From Chamaea fasciata (Eukaryota > Chordata > Aves > Passeriformes > Sylviidae): a DNA stretch of 64,000 nucleotides. Where the stretch lies: the NCBI GenBank assembly GCA_029207755.1, contig JARCOQ010000200.1, positions 62,001 through 126,000 of the forward strand, given 5' to 3'. The notes under the pieces were generated by a model, which worked only from the letters and a program-made list of their open reading frames with translations, did no database searches and had not been told where the DNA came from. Position 1 is the first letter of the stretch. Every line of letters begins with the position of its first letter. This document shows positions 44,599-57,015 of this stretch, one piece after another. A program made the position numbers and the translations under genes.

Positions 44599-44980
44599 AT
44601 GTCAGTTTGTAGGAGGCCTTTGGCCCTCCATGGGAAGCCAGGCTTCCTGCTTGTGGCAGCTTGCATCTGGAAGAAATCCTGTTCCGTTAGAGATAGTAGG
44701 TGGCCGAAGCCTGGTGCCCGGCAGAGGGAGTTGGGCACAAATGATGGCCTGTTTCATGAGGAAAGTAAAGTCAGCTGCCAAGGTGCCTGATGTCAATTTT
44801 TAGGAGGCCTTTGGCCCTCCAAGGGAAGCTAGTCTTCCAGTTTGTGGCAGTTTGCATCTGGAAGTAATCCTGTTCCGTTCGGGATTGTAGGTGGCCGAGG
44901 CCAGGTGCCCGGCAGAGGGAGTTGGGCACAAAGGATGGCCTGTTTCCAGGGGTAAGTAAAGTCAGCTGCCCAGGTGCCTG

Positions 44981-46126
44981 ATGTCAGTTTGTAGGAGGCC
45001 TTTGGCCCTCCAAGGGAAGCCAGGCTTCCTGTTCAAGGCAGCTTGCATCTGGAAGAAATCCTGTTCTGTTCGGGATTGTAGGTGGCCGAGGCCAGGTGCC
45101 CAGCAGAGGGAGTTGGGCACAAAGAATGGCCTGTTTCCAGGGGTAAGTAAAGTCAGCTGCCCAGGTGCCTGATGTCAGTTTGTAGGAGGCCTTTGGCCCT
45201 CCAAGTGAAGCGACGTTTCCAGCTTGTGGCAGCTTGCATCTGGAAGAACTCCTGTTCCGTTTAGGATTGTAGGTGGTCGAGGCCAGGTGCCCGGCAGAGG
45301 GAGTTGGGCACAAAGGATGGCCTGTTTCCAGGGGTAAGTAAAGTCAGCTACCCAGGTGCCTGATGTCAGTTTGTAAGAGGTCTTTGGTCCTCCAAGTGAA
45401 GCCACGATTCAAGCCTGTGGCAGCTTGCATCTGGAAGAACTCCTGTTCGGTTCGGGATTGTAGGTGGCCGAGGCCAGGTGCCCGGCAGAGGGAGTTGGGC
45501 ACAAAGGATGGCCTGTTTCCAGGGGTAAGTAAAATCAGTTGCCCAGGTGCCTGATGTCAGTTTGTAGGAGGCCTTTGGCCCTCCAAGGGAAGCCAGGCTT
45601 CTTGCTTGTGGCAGCTTGCATCTGGAAGAACTCCTGTTCCGTTCGGGAATTCAGGTGTCAGAAGCTGTGGGCCCGGCAGAGGGAGTTGGGCACAAAGGAT
45701 GGCCTGTTTCCAGGGGTAAGTAAAGTCAGCTGCCCAGGTGCCTGATGTCAGTTTGTAGCAGGCCTTTGGCCCTCCAAGGGAAGCTAGTCTTCCAGTTTGT
45801 GGCAGCTTGCATCTGGAAGAAATGCTGTTCCGTTCGGAATTGTAGGTGGCCGAGGCCAGGTGCCCGGCAGAGGGAGTTGGGAACAAAGGATGGCCTGTTT
45901 CCAGGGGTAAGTAAAGTCAGCTGCTCAGGTGCCTGATGTCAGTTTGTAGGAGGCATTTGGCCCTCCATGGGAAGCCAGGTTTCCTTCTTGTGGCAGCTTG
46001 CATCTGGAAGAAATCCTGTTCCGTTTGGGATTGTAGGTGGCCGAGGCGAGGTGCCCGGCAGACGGAGTTGGGCACAAAGGATGGCCTGTTTCCAGGGGTA
46101 AGTAAAGTCAGCTGCCCAGGTGCCTG
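44981..46126. repeat. Block H1 (6 units, partner at 47471-48617)
   Basis: Units in order: AGGCTTCCTGTTCAAGG; GCGACG; TTTGTAAGAGGTC; the GAATTC unit; TTTGTAGCAGG; CCTTCTTGTGG. The same order recurs at offset 2,490-2,491 bp, which is 13 units plus the insertions lying between the copies. Confidence 0.8.
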
Positions 46127-47270
46127 ATGTCAGTTTGAGGGAGGCCTTTAGCCCTCCAAGTGAAGCCAAGTTTCCAGATTGTGGCAGCTTGCATCTGGAA
46201 GAACTTTTGTTCCGTTCGGGATTGTAGGTGGCCGAAGCTGTGGGACCGGCAGAGGGAGTTGGGCACAAAGGGTGGCCTGTTTCCAGGGGTAAGTAAAGTC
46301 AGCTGCCCAGGTGCCTGATGTCAGTTTGTAGGAGGCCTTTGGCCCTCCAAGGGAAGCAAGTCTTCCTGTTCAAGGCAGCTTGCATCTGGAAGAAATCCTG
46401 TTCCGTTTAGGGTAGTAGGTGGAAGAGGCGAAGTGCCCGGCAGAGGGAGTTGGGCACAAAGGATGGCCTGTTTCCAGGGGTAAGTAAAGTCAGCTGCCCA
46501 GGTGCCTGATGTCAGTTTGTAGGAGGCCTTTGGCCCTCCATGGGAAGCCAGGCTTCCTGCTTGTGGCAGCTTGCATCAGGAAGAAATCCTGTTCCGTTCA
46601 GGATTGTAGGTGGCCGAATCTGTGGGCCCGGCAGAGGGAGTTGGGCACAAAGGATGGCCTGTTTCCAGAGGAAAGTAAACTCAGCTGCCCAGGTGCCTGA
46701 TGTCAGTTTGTAGGAGGCCTTTAGCCCTCCAAGTGAAGCCACGTTTCCAGATTGTGGCAGCTTGCATCTGGAAGAACTCCTGTTCCGTTCGGGATTTCAG
46801 GTGTCAGAAGCTGTGGGCCCGGCAGAGGGAGTTGGGCCACAAAGGATGGCCAGTTTCCAGGGGTAAGTAAAGTAAGCTGCCCAGGTGCCTGATGTCAGTT
46901 TGTAGGAGGCCTTTGGCCCTCCAAGGGAAGCTTGTCTTCCAGTTTGTGGCAGCTTGCATCTGGAAGAAATGCTGTTCCGTTCGGAATTGTAGGTGGCCGA
47001 GGCCTGGTGCCCGGCAGAGGGAGTTGGGAACAAAGGATGGCCTGTTTCCAGGGGTAAGTAAAGTCAGCTGCTCAGGTGCCTGATGTCAGTTTGTAGGAGG
47101 CATTTGGCCCTCCATGGGAAGCCAGGTTTCCTTCTTGTGGCAGCTTGCATCTGGAAGAAATCCTGTTCCGTTTGGGATTGTAGGTGGCCGAGGCGAGGTG
47201 CCCGGCAGAACGGTGTTGGGCACAAAGGATGGCCTGTTTCCAGGGGTAAGTAAAGTCAGCTGCCCAGGTG
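45936..47270. repeat. Block I1 (7 units, partner at 49382-50715)
   Basis: Seven units, including GAACTTTTGTTCC, TTTAGGGTAGTAGG, CGAATCTGTGG, GGGATTTCAGGTG and AAAGTAAGCTGCC, recur at offset 3,446 bp (18 units plus inserted bases). After the extra C near 46,837 in this copy the offset becomes 3,445 bp. Confidence 0.8.
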
Positions 47271-47300
47271 CCTGATGTCACTTTATAGGATAGGAGGCCT
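47200..47300. repeat. Insertion cluster (+1 and +5 bases)
   Basis: GCAGAACGGTGTTGG near 47,210 has one extra base relative to GCAGACGGAGTTGG. TTATAGGATAGGAGG at 47,283-47,297 has a 5-base tandem duplication relative to TTATAGGAGG. This is the largest indel found in the array and is absent from the partner unit at 50,719, so it is local and probably young. Confidence 0.8.
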
Positions 47301-47470
47301 TTGGCCCTCCAAGGGAAGCCAGTCTTCCAGCTGGTGGCAGCTTGCATCTGGAAGAAATGCTGTTCCGTTCGGAATTGTAGGTGGCCGAGGCCAGGTGCCC
47401 GGCAGAGGGATTTGGGCACAAAGGATGTCCTGTTTCCAGGGGTATGTAAAGTCAGCTGCCCAGGTGCCTC

Positions 47471-48617
47471 ATGTCAGTTTGTAGGAGGCCTTTGGCCCTC
47501 CAAGGGAAGCCAGGCTTCCTGTTCAAGGCAGCTTGCATCTGGAAGAAATCCTGTTCTGTTCGGGATTGTAGGTGGCCGAGGCCAGGTGCCCAGCAGAGGG
47601 AGTTGGGCACAAAGGATGGCCTGTTTCCAGGGGTAAGTAAAGTCAGCTGCCCAGGTGCCTGATGTCAGTTTGTAGGAGGCCTTTGGCCCTCCAAGTGAAG
47701 CGACGTTTCCAGCTTGTGGCAGCTTGCATCTGGAAGAACTCCTGTTCCGTTTAGGATTGTAGGTGGTCGAGGCCAGGTGCCCGGCAGAGGGAGTTGGGCA
47801 CAAAGGATGGCCTGTTTCCAGGGGTAAGTAAAGTCAGCTGCCCAGGTGCCTGATGTCAGTTTGTAAGAGGTCTTTGGTCCTCCAAGTGAAGCCACGTTTC
47901 AAGCCTGTGGCAGCTTGCATCTGGAAGAACTCCTGTTCGGTTCGGGATTGTAGGTGGCCGAGGCCAGGTGCCCCGGCAGAGGGAGTTGGGCACAAAGGAT
48001 GGCCTGTTTCCAGGGGTAAGTAAAATCAGTTGCCCAGGTGCCTGATGTCAGTTTGTAGGAGGCCTTTGGCCCTCCAAGGGAAGCCAGGCTTCTTGCTTGT
48101 GGCAGCTTGCATCTGGAAGAACTCCTGTTCCGTTCGGGAATTCAGGTGTCAGAAGCTGTGGGCCCGGCAGAGGGAGTTGGGCAAAAAGGATGGCCTGTTT
48201 CCAGGGGTAAGTAAAGTCAGCTGCCCAGGTGCCTGATGTCAGTTTGTAGCAGGCCTTTGGCCCTCCAAGGGAAGCTAGTCTTCCAGTTTGTGGCAGCTTG
48301 CATCTGGAAGAAATGCTGTTCCGTTCGGAATTGTAGGTGGCCGAGGCCAGGTGCCCGGCAGAGGGAGTTGGGCACAAAGGATGGCCTGTTTCCAGGGGTA
48401 AGTAAAGTCAGCTGCCCAGGTGCCTGATGTCAGTTTGTAGGAGGCATTTGGCCCTCCATGGGAAGCCAGGTTTCCTTCTTGTGGCAGCTAGCATCTGGAA
48501 GAAATCCTGTTCCGTTTGGGATTGTAGGTGGCCGAGGCGAGGTGCCCGGCAGACGGAGTTGGGCACAAAGGATGTCCTGTTTCCAGGGGTAAGTAAAGTC
48601 AGCTGCCCAGGTGCCTG
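47471..48617. repeat. Block H2 (6 units, partner at 44981-46126)
   Basis: Second copy of block H. It carries its own extra C (GTGCCCCGGC near 47,974) and small changes such as GGCAGCTAGC near 48,488. Confidence 0.8.
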
Positions 48618-49150
48618 ATGTCAGTTTATAGGAGGCCTTTGGCCCTCCAAGGGAAGCCAGTCTTCCAGTTTGTGGCAGCTTGCATCTGGAAGAAATGCTG
48701 TTCCGTTCGGAATTGTAGGTGACTGAGGCCAGGTGCCCGGCAGAGGGAGTTGGGCACAAAGGATGGCCTGGTTCCAGGTGTAAGTAAAGTCAGCTTTCCA
48801 GGTGCCTGATGTCAGTTTGTAGGAGGCCTTTAGCCCTCCAAGTGAAGCCACGTTTCCAGATTGTGGCAGCTTGCATCTGGAAGAACTCCTGTTCCGTTCG
48901 GGATTGTAGGTGGCCGAAGCTGTGGGACCGGCAGAGGGAGTTGGGCACAAAGGGTGGCCTGTTTCCAGGGGTAAGTAAAGTCAGCTGCCCAGGTGCCTGA
49001 TGTCAGTTTGTAGGAGGCCTTTGGCCCTCCAAGGGAAGGAAGTCTTCCTGTTCAAGGCAGCTTGCATCTGGAAGAAATCCTGTTCCGTTTAGGGTAGTAG
49101 ATGGCCGAGGCGAAGTGCCCGGCAGAGGGAGTTGGGCACAAAGGATGGCC
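48430..49150. repeat. Block J1 (3.8 units, partner at 50531-51251)
   Basis: Units with GGAGGCATTTGG, TTTATAGGAGG, CAGGTGTAAGTAAAG plus AGCTTTCCAGG, and TTTAGGGTAGTAG recur at offset 2,101 bp (exactly 11 units). Confidence 0.8.
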
Positions 49151-49381
49151 TGTTTCCAGGGGTAAGTAAAGTCAGCTGCCCAGGTGCCTGATGTCAGTTT
49201 GTAGGAGGTCTTTGGCCCTCCAAGGGAAGCTAGTCTTCCAGTTTGTGGCAGCTTGCATCTGGAAGAAATGCTGTTCCGTTCGGAATTGTAGGTGGCCGAG
49301 GCCAGGTGCCCGGCAGAGGGAGTTGGGAACAAAGGATGGCCTGTTTCCAGGGGTAAGTAAAGTCAGCTGCTCAGGTGCCTG

Positions 49382-50715
49382 ATGTCAGTTTGTAGGAGGC
49401 ATTTGGCCCTCCATGGGAAGCCAGGTTTCCTTCTTGTGGCAGCTTGCATCTGGAAGAAATCCTGTTCCGTTTGGGATTGTAGGTGGCCGAGGCGAGGTGC
49501 CCGGCAGACGGAGTTGGGCACAAAGGATGGCCTGTTTCCAGGGGTAAGTAAAGTCAGCTGCCCAGGTGCCTGATGTCAGTTTGTAGGAGGCCTTTAGCCC
49601 TCCAAGTGAAGCCAAGTTTCCAGATTGTGGCAGCTTGCATCTGGAAGAACTTTTGTTCCGTTCGGGATTGTAGGTGGCCGAAGCTGTGGGACCGGCAGAG
49701 GGAGTTGGGCACAAAGGATGGCCTGTTTCCAGGGGTAAGTAAAGTCAGCTGCCCAGGTGCCTGATGTCAGTTTGTAGGAGGCCTTTGGCCCTCCAAGGGA
49801 AGCAAGTCTTCCTGTTCAAGGCAGCTTGCATCTGGAAGAAATCCTGTTCCGTTTAGGGTAGTAGGTGGCCGAGGCGAAGTGCCCGGCAGAGGGAGTTGGG
49901 CACAAAGGATGGCCTGTTTCCAGGGGTAAGTAAAGTCAGCTGCCCAGGTGCCTGATGTCAGTTTGTAGGAGGCCTTTGGCCCTCCATGGGAAGCCAGGCT
50001 TCCTGCTTGTGGCAGCTTGCATCAGGAAGAAATCCTGTTCCGTTCAGGATTGTAGGTGGCCGAATCTGTGGGCCCGGCAGAGGGAGTTGGGCACAAAGGA
50101 TGGCCTGTTTCCAGAGGAAAGTAAACTCAGCTGCCCAGGTGCCTGATGTCAGTTTGTAGGAGGCCTTTAGCCCTCCAAGTGAAGCCACGTTTCCAGATTG
50201 TGGCAGCTTGCATCTGGAAGAACTCCTGTTCCGTTCGGGATTTCAGGTGTCAGAAGCTGTGGGCCCGGCAGAGGGAGTTGGGCACAAAGGATGGCCAGTT
50301 TCCAGGGGTAAGTAAAGTAAGCTGCCCAGGTGCCTGATGTCAGTTTGTAGGAGGCCTTTGGCCCTCCAAGGGAAGCTTGTCTTCCAGTTTGTGGCAGCTT
50401 GCATCTGGAAGAAATGCTGTTCCGTTCGGAATTGTAGGTGGCCGAGGCCTGGTGCCCGGCAGAGGGAGTTGGGAACAAAGGATGGCCTGTTTCCAGGGGT
50501 AAGTAAAGTCAGCTGCTCAGGTGCCTGATGTCAGTTTGTAGGAGGCATTTGGCCCTCCATGGGAAGCCAGGTTTCCTTCTTGTGGCAGCTTGCATCTGGA
50601 AGAAATCCTGTTCCGTTTGGGATTGTAGGTGGCCGTGGCGAGGTGCCCGGCAGACGGAGTTGGGCACAAAGGATGGCCTGTTTCCAGGGGTAAGTAAAGT
50701 CAGCTGCCCAGGTGC
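49382..50715. repeat. Block I2 (7 units, partner at 45936-47270)
   Basis: Second copy of block I without the extra C, so all seven units keep 191 bp. Confidence 0.8.
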
Positions 50716-51251
50716 CTGATGTCAGTTTATAGGAGGCCTTTGGCCCTCCAAGGGAAGCCAGTCTTCCAGTTTGTGGCAGCTTGCATCTGGAAGAAATGCT
50801 GTTCCGTTCGGAATTGTAGGTGACCGAGGCCAGGTGCCCGGCAGAGGGAGTTGGGCACAAAGGATGGCCTGTTTCCAGGTGTAAGTAAAGTCAGCTTTCC
50901 AGGTGCCTGATGTCAGTTTGTAGGAGGCCTTTAGCCCTCCAAGTGAAGCCACGTTTCCAGATTGTGGCAGCTTGCATCTGGAAGAACTCCTGTTCCGTTC
51001 GGGATTGTAGGTGGCCGAAGCTGTGGGACCGGCAGAGGGAGTTGGGCACAAAGGGTGGCCTGTTTCCAGGGGTAAGTAAAGTCAGCTGCCCAGGTGCCTG
51101 ATGTCAGTTTGTAGGAGGCCTTTGGCCCTCCAAGGGAAGCAGGTCTTCCTGTTCATGGCAGCTTGCATCTGGAAGAAATCCTGTTCCGTTTAGGGTAGTA
51201 GGTGGCCGAGGCGAAGTGCCCGGCAGAGGGAGTTGGGCACAAAGGATGGCC
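50531..51251. repeat. Block J2 (3.8 units, partner at 48430-49150)
   Basis: Second copy of block J. Local differences include GGCCGTGGCGAGG near 50,636 and AAGCAGGTCTTCC near 51,140. Confidence 0.8.
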
Positions 51252-53200
51252 TGTTTCCAGGGGTAAGTAAAGTCAGCTGCCCAGGTGCCTCATGTCAGTT
51301 TGTAGGAGGCCTTTGGCCCTCCATGGGAAGCCAGGCTTCCTGTTCAAGGCAGCTTGCATCTGGAAGAAATGCTGTTCCGTTCGGGATTGTAGGTGGCCGA
51401 GGCCAGTAGCCCGGCTGAGAGAGTTGGGCACAAAGGATGTCCTGTTTCCAGAAGTAAGTAAAGTCAGCCGCCCAGGTGCCTAATGTCAGTTTGTAAGAGG
51501 CCTTTGGCCCTCCATGGGAAGCCAGGCTTCCTGCTTGTGGAAGCTTGCATCTGGAAGAAATGCTCTTCCGTTCAAGATTGTAGGTGGGCGAGGCCTGGTG
51601 CCCGGCAGTGGGAGTTGGGCACAAAGGATGGCCTGTTTCCAGGGGTAAGTAAAGTCAGATGCCCAGGTGCCTGATGTCAGTTTGTAGGAGGCCTTTGGCC
51701 CTCTATGGGAAGCCACGCTTCCAGCTTGTGGCAGCTTGCATCTGGACGAAATGCTGTTTCGTTCGAGATTGTAGGTGGCCGAGGCCTGGTGCCTGGCAGA
51801 GGGGGTTGGGCACAAAGGATGGCCTGTTTCCAGGGGTAAGTAAAGTCAGCTGCCCAGGTGCCTGATGTCAGTTTGTAGGAGGCCTTTGGCCCTCCAAGGG
51901 AAGCTTGTCTTCCTGTTTACGGCAGCTTGCATCTGGAAGAAATCCTGTTCCGTTCGGGATTGTTTTTGGCCGGACCTGGGTGCCCACCTGAGGGAGTTGG
52001 GCACAAAGGATGGCCTGTTTCCAGAAGTAAGTAAAGTCAGCTGCCCAGGTGCCTGATGTCAGTTTGTAGGAGGCCTTTTGCCCTCCATGGGAAGCCAGGC
52101 TTCCTGCTTGTGGCAGCTTGCATCTGGAAGAAATCCTGCTCCGTTCGAGATTGTAGGTGGCCGAAGCCAGGTGCCCGGCAGAGGGAGTTGGGCACAAATG
52201 ATGGCCTGTTTCATGAGGAAAGTAAAGTCAGCTGCCCAGGTGCCTGATGTAAGTTTTTAGGAGGCCTTTGGCCCTCTAAGGGAAGCTAGTCTTCCAGTTT
52301 GTGGCAGCTTGCATCTGGAAGAAATCCTGTTCCGTTCGGGATTGTAGGTGGCCGAGGCCAGGTGCCCGGCAGAGGGAGTTGGGCACAAAGGATGGCGTGT
52401 TTCCAGGGGTAAGTAAAGTCAGCAGCCCACGTGTCTGATGTCAGTTTGTAGGTGACCTTTGGCCCTCCAAACGAAGCACGTCTTCCAGTTTGTGGCACCT
52501 TGCATCTGGAAGAAATCCTGTTCCGTTTGGGATTGTACCTGGCCGAGGCCAGGTGCCCGGCAGAGGGAGTTGGGCAGAAAGGATGGCCTGTTTCCAGGGG
52601 TAAGTAAAGTCAGCTGCCCAGGTGCCTTATGTCAGTTTGTAGGAGGCCTTCGGCCCTCCAAGGGAAGCCAGGTTTCCTGCTTGTGGCAGCTTGCATCTGG
52701 AAGAAATCCTGTTCCGTTCGGGATTGTAGGTGGCCGAGGCCTGGTGCCCGGCAGAGGGAGTTGGGGACAAAGGATGGCCTGTTTCCAGGTGTAAGTAAAT
52801 TCAGCTGCTCAGGTGCCTGATGTCAGTTTGTAGGAGGCCTTTGGCCCTCCACGGGAAGCTAGTCTTCCTGTTCAAAGCAGCTTGCATCTGGACGCAATCC
52901 TGTTCCGTTCGGGATTGTAGGTGTCCGAGGCCAGTTGCCGGGCTGTGGGAGTTGGGCACAAAGGATGGCCTTTTCCAGGGATAAGTAAAGTCAGCTGCCC
53001 AGGTGCCTGATGTCAGTTTGTAGGAGGCCTTTGGCCCTCCATGGGAAGCCATTCTTCCAGCTTTTGGCAGCTTGCATCTGGAAGCAATCCCTTTCCGTTC
53101 GGCATTGTTGGTGGCCCAAGCTGTGGGACCGGCAAAGGGAGTTGGGCACAAATGATGTCCTGTTTCCAGAAGAAAGTAAAGTCAGCTGCCCAGGTGACTG

Positions 53201-53960
53201 ATGTCAGTTTGTAGGAGGCCTTTGGCCCTCCATGGGAAGCCAGGTTTCCTGCTTGTGGCAGCTTGCATCTGGAAGAAATCCTGTTCCGTTCGGGATTGTC
53301 GGGTGCCGAGGCCAGTTGCCGGGCTGAGCGAGTTGGGCACAAAGGATGGCCTGTTCCCAGGGATAAGTAAAGTCAGCTGCCCAGGTGCCTGATGTCAGTT
53401 TGTAGGAGGCCTTTGGCCCTCCAAGGGAAGCCAGGCTTCCAGCTTGTGGCAGCTTGCATCTGGAAGAAATCCTGTTCCGTTCGGGATTGTAGGTGCCCGA
53501 AGCTGTGGGACCGGCAGAGGGAGATGGGCACAAATGATGGCCTGTTTCCAGGGGTAAGTAATGTCAGCTCTCCAGGTGCCTGATGTCAGTTTGTAGGAGG
53601 CATTTGGCCCTCCAAAGGAAGCAAGTCTTCCTGTTCAAGGCAGCTTGCATCTGGAAGAAATGTTGTTCCGTTCGGGAGTGTAGGTGGCCTAGCCCAGTTG
53701 CGCGGACGAGAGAGTTGGGCACAAAGGATGTCCTGTTTCCAGGGGTAAGTAAAGTCAGCTGCCCAGGTGCCTGATGTCAGTTTGTAGGAGGCCTTTGGCC
53801 CTCCAAGGGAAGACAGGCTTCCAGTTTGTGGCAGCTTGTATCTGGAAGAAATCCTGTTAAGTTCGGTATTGTAGGTGGCCGAGGCCAGGTGCCCGGCAGA
53901 GGGAGTTGGGCACAAATGATGGCCTGTTTCATGAGGTAAGTAAAGTCAGCCGCCCAGGTG
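53201..53960. repeat. Block K1 (4 units, partner at 62944-63898)
   Basis: Units GATTGTCGGGTGCC, GCTGTGGGACCGGC with GAGATGGGC, GCGCGGACGAG, and GTTAAGTTCGGTATTG recur from 62,944 at offset 9,743 bp. One extra unit is inserted at 63,517 in the later copy, after which the offset is 9,934 bp. The GTTAAGTTCGGTATTG marker is also seen near 12,025 and 54,812. Confidence 0.75.
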
Positions 53961-54914
53961 CCTGATGTCAGTTTGTAGGAGGCCTTTGGTCCTCCATGGG
54001 AAGCCACGCTTCCAGCTTGTGGCAGCTTGCATCTGGAAGAAATCCTGTTCCGTTCGGGATTGTAGGTGGCCGAGGCCTGGTGCCCGGCAGAGGGAGTTGG
54101 GCACAAAGGATGGCCTGTTTCCAGGGGTAAGTAAAGTCAGCTGCCCAGGTGCCTGATGTCAGTTTGTAGGAGGCCTTTAGCCCTCCATGGGAAGCCACGT
54201 TTCCAGCTTGTGGCAGCTTGCATCTGGAAGCAATCCTGTTCCGTTCGGGATTGTAGGTGGCCGAAGCTGTGGGACCGGCAGAGGGAGATGGGCACAAATG
54301 ATGGCCTGTTTCCAGGGGTAAGTAAAGTCAGCTGTCCAGGTGCCTGATGTCAGTTTGTAGGAGGCCTTTGGCCCTCCAAGGGAAGCAAGTCTTCCTGTTC
54401 AAGGCAGCTTGCATCTGGAAGAAATGCTGTTCCGTTCGGGATTGTAGGTGGCCGAGGCCAGTAGCCCGGCTGAGAGAGTTGGGCACAAAGGATGGCCTGT
54501 TTCCAGGGGTAAGTAAAGTCACCTGCCCAGGTGCCTGATGTCAGTTTGTAGGAGGCCTTTAGCCCTCCAAGTGAAGCCACGTTTCCAGATTGTGGCAGCT
54601 TGCATCTGGAAGAACTCCTGTTCCGTTCGGGATGTAGGTGGCCGATGCTGTGGGACGGGCAGAGGGAGTTGGGCACAAAGGATGGCCTGTTTCCAGGGGT
54701 AAGTAAAGTCAGCTGCCCACGTGCCTGATGTCAGTTTGTAGGTGACCTTTGGCCCTCCAAGGGAAGACAGGCTTCCAGTTTGTGGCAGCTTGTATCTGGA
54801 AGAAATCCTGTTAAGTTCGGTATTGTAGGTGGCCGAGGCCAGGTGCCCGGCAGAGGGAGTTGGGCACAAATGATGGCCTGTTTCATGAGGTAAGTAAAGT
54901 CAGCTGCCCAGGTG

Positions 54915-56720
54915 CCTGATGTAAGTTTGTAGGAGGCCTTGGGCCCTCCATGGGAAGCCAGGCTTCCTGCTTGTGGAAGCTTGCATCTGGTAGAAATCCT
55001 GTTCCGTTCGGGATTGTAGGTGGTCGAGGCCTGGTGTCCGGCAGAGGGAGTTGGGCACAATGGATGGCCTGTTTCCAGGGGTAAGTAAAGTCAGCTGCCC
55101 AGGTGCCTGATGTCAGTTTGTAGGAGGCCTTTGGCCCTCCAAGGGAAGCTAGTCTTCCTGTTTACGGCAGCTTGCATCTGGAAGAAATCCTGTTCCGTTC
55201 GGGATTGTTGGTGGCCGGAGCTGGGTGCCCACCTGAGGGAGTTGGGCACAAAGGATGGCCTGCTTCCAGAAGTAAGTAAAGTCAGCTGCCCAGGTGCCTG
55301 ATGTCAGTTTGTAGGAGGCCTTTGGCCCTCCATGGGAAGCCAGGCTTCCTGCTTGTGGCAGCTTGCATCTGGAAGAAATCCTGCTCTGTTCGAGATTGTA
55401 GGTGGCCGAAGACAGGTGCCCGGCAGAGGGAGTTGGGCACAAATGATGGCCTGTTTCATGAGGAAAGTAAAGTCAGCTGCCCAGGTGCCTGATGTCAGTT
55501 TTTAGGAGGCCTTTAGCCTTTCAAGAGAAGCTAGTCTTCCAGTTTGAGGCAGTTTGCATCTGGAAGAAATCCTGTTCCGTTCGGGATTGTAGGTGGCCGA
55601 GGCCAGGTGCCCGGCAGAGGGAGTTGGGCACAAAGGATGGCCTGTTTCCAGAAGTAAGTAAAGTCAACTGCCCAGGTGTCTGATGTCAGTTTGTAGGAGG
55701 CCTTTGTCCCTCCAAGTGAAGCGACGTTTCCAGCTTGTGGCAGTTTGCATCTGGAAGAACTCCTGTTCCGTTTAGGGTTGTAGGTGGTCGAGGCAAGGTG
55801 CCCGGCAGAGGAAGCTGGGCCCTAAGGATGGCCTGTTTCCAGGGGTAAGTAAAGTCAGCTGCCCAGGTGCCTCATGTCAGTTTGTAGGTGACCTTTGGCC
55901 CTCCAAAGGAAGCACGTCTTCCAGTTTGTGGCAGCTTGTATCTGGAAGATATCCTGTTCCGTTTCGGATTGTAGGTGGCCGAGGCCAGGTGCCCGGCAGA
56001 GGGAGTTGGGCACAAAGGATGGCCTGTTTCCAGGGGTAAGTAAAGTCAGCTGCCCAGGTGCCTGATGTCAGTTTGTAGGAGGCCTTTGGCCCTCCATGGG
56101 AAGCCAGGTTTCCTGCTTGTGGCAGCTTGCATCTGGAAGAAATCCTGTTCCGTACGGGATTGTAGGTGTTCGTGGCCTGGTGCCCGGCAGAGGGAGTTGG
56201 ACACAAAGGATGGCCTGTTTCCAGGGGTAAGTAAAGTCAGCTGCCCAGGTGCCTGATGTCAGTTTGTAGGAGGCCTTTGGCCCTCCAAGGGAAGCAAGTC
56301 TTCCTGTTCAAGGCAGCTTGCATCTGGAAGAAATGCTGTTCCGTTCGGGATTGTAGGTGGCCGAGCCCAGTAGCCCAGCTGAGAGAGTTGGGCACAAAGG
56401 ATGTCCTGTTTCCAGAAGAAAGTAAAGTCAGCTGCCCAGGTGCCTGATTTCAGTTTGTAGGAGGCCTTTGGCCCTCCATGGGAAGCCAGGCTTCCTGATT
56501 GTGGCAGCTTGCATCTGGAAGAAATCCTGTTCCGTTCAGGAATGTAGGTGGCCGAGGCCTGGTGCCCGGCAGAGGGAGTAGGGCACAAAGGATGTCCTGT
56601 TTCCAGGGGTAAGTAAAGTCAGCTGCCCAGGTGCCTGATGTCACTTTGTAGGAGGCCTTTGGCCCTCCATGGGAAGCCAGGCTTCCTGCTTGTGGCAGCT
56701 TGCATCTGGAAGCAATCCTG
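54915..56720. repeat. 11-unit tandem relationship, copy 1
   Basis: About 9.5 units recur at offset 2,101 bp (exactly 11 units) at 57,016-58,821. Markers are CATCTGGTAGAAATCC, CACAATGGATGG, CCACCTGAGGG, GAAGACAGG, AGCCTTTCAAGAG, GCCCTAAGG and CCGTACGGG. The most visible differences up to 56,250 are a few single bases, such as TGATATCAG near 57,402. Confidence 0.85.
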
Positions 56721-57015
56721 TTCCGTTCGGGATTGTAGGTGGCCGAAGCTGTGGGACCGGCAGAGGGAGATGGGCACAAATGATGGCCTGTTTCCAGGGG
56801 TAAGTAAAGTCAGCTGTCCAGGTGCCTGATGTCAGTTTGTAAGAGGCCTTTGGCCCTCCGAGGGAAGCAAGTCTTCCTGTTCAAGGCAGCTTGCATCTGG
56901 AAGAAATGTTGTTCCGTTCGGGAGTGTAGGTGGCCTAGCCCAGTTGCGCGGATGAGAGAGTTGGGCACAAAGGATGACCTGTTTCCAGAAGTAAGTAAAG
57001 TCAGCTGCCCAGGTG

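Larger units (their letters stand above)
44460..51290. repeat. Satellite domain 3: 13-, 18- and 11-unit relationships
   Basis: A distinct set of units dominates here: GGGAATTCAGG (creates GAATTC), CCTTCTTGTGG with GGAGGCATTTGG, TTTAGGGTAGTAGG, GGCCGAATCTGTGG and TTTCCAGAGGAAAG. Blocks recur at 2,490-2,491, 3,445-3,446 and 2,101 bp. Four of the array's insertions lie here (near 46,837, 47,210, 47,284-47,296 and 47,974). No sequence other than satellite is present. Confidence 0.8.

Noticed and set aside
47283..47297. Microsatellite or target-site duplication marking a mobile element insertion
   Set aside because: It is a lone 5-base tandem duplication with satellite sequence directly on both sides and no inserted element.
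44460..51290. Separate satellite family in domain 3
   Set aside because: Unit length, anchor motifs and most positions are the same as elsewhere; only subtype markers differ.
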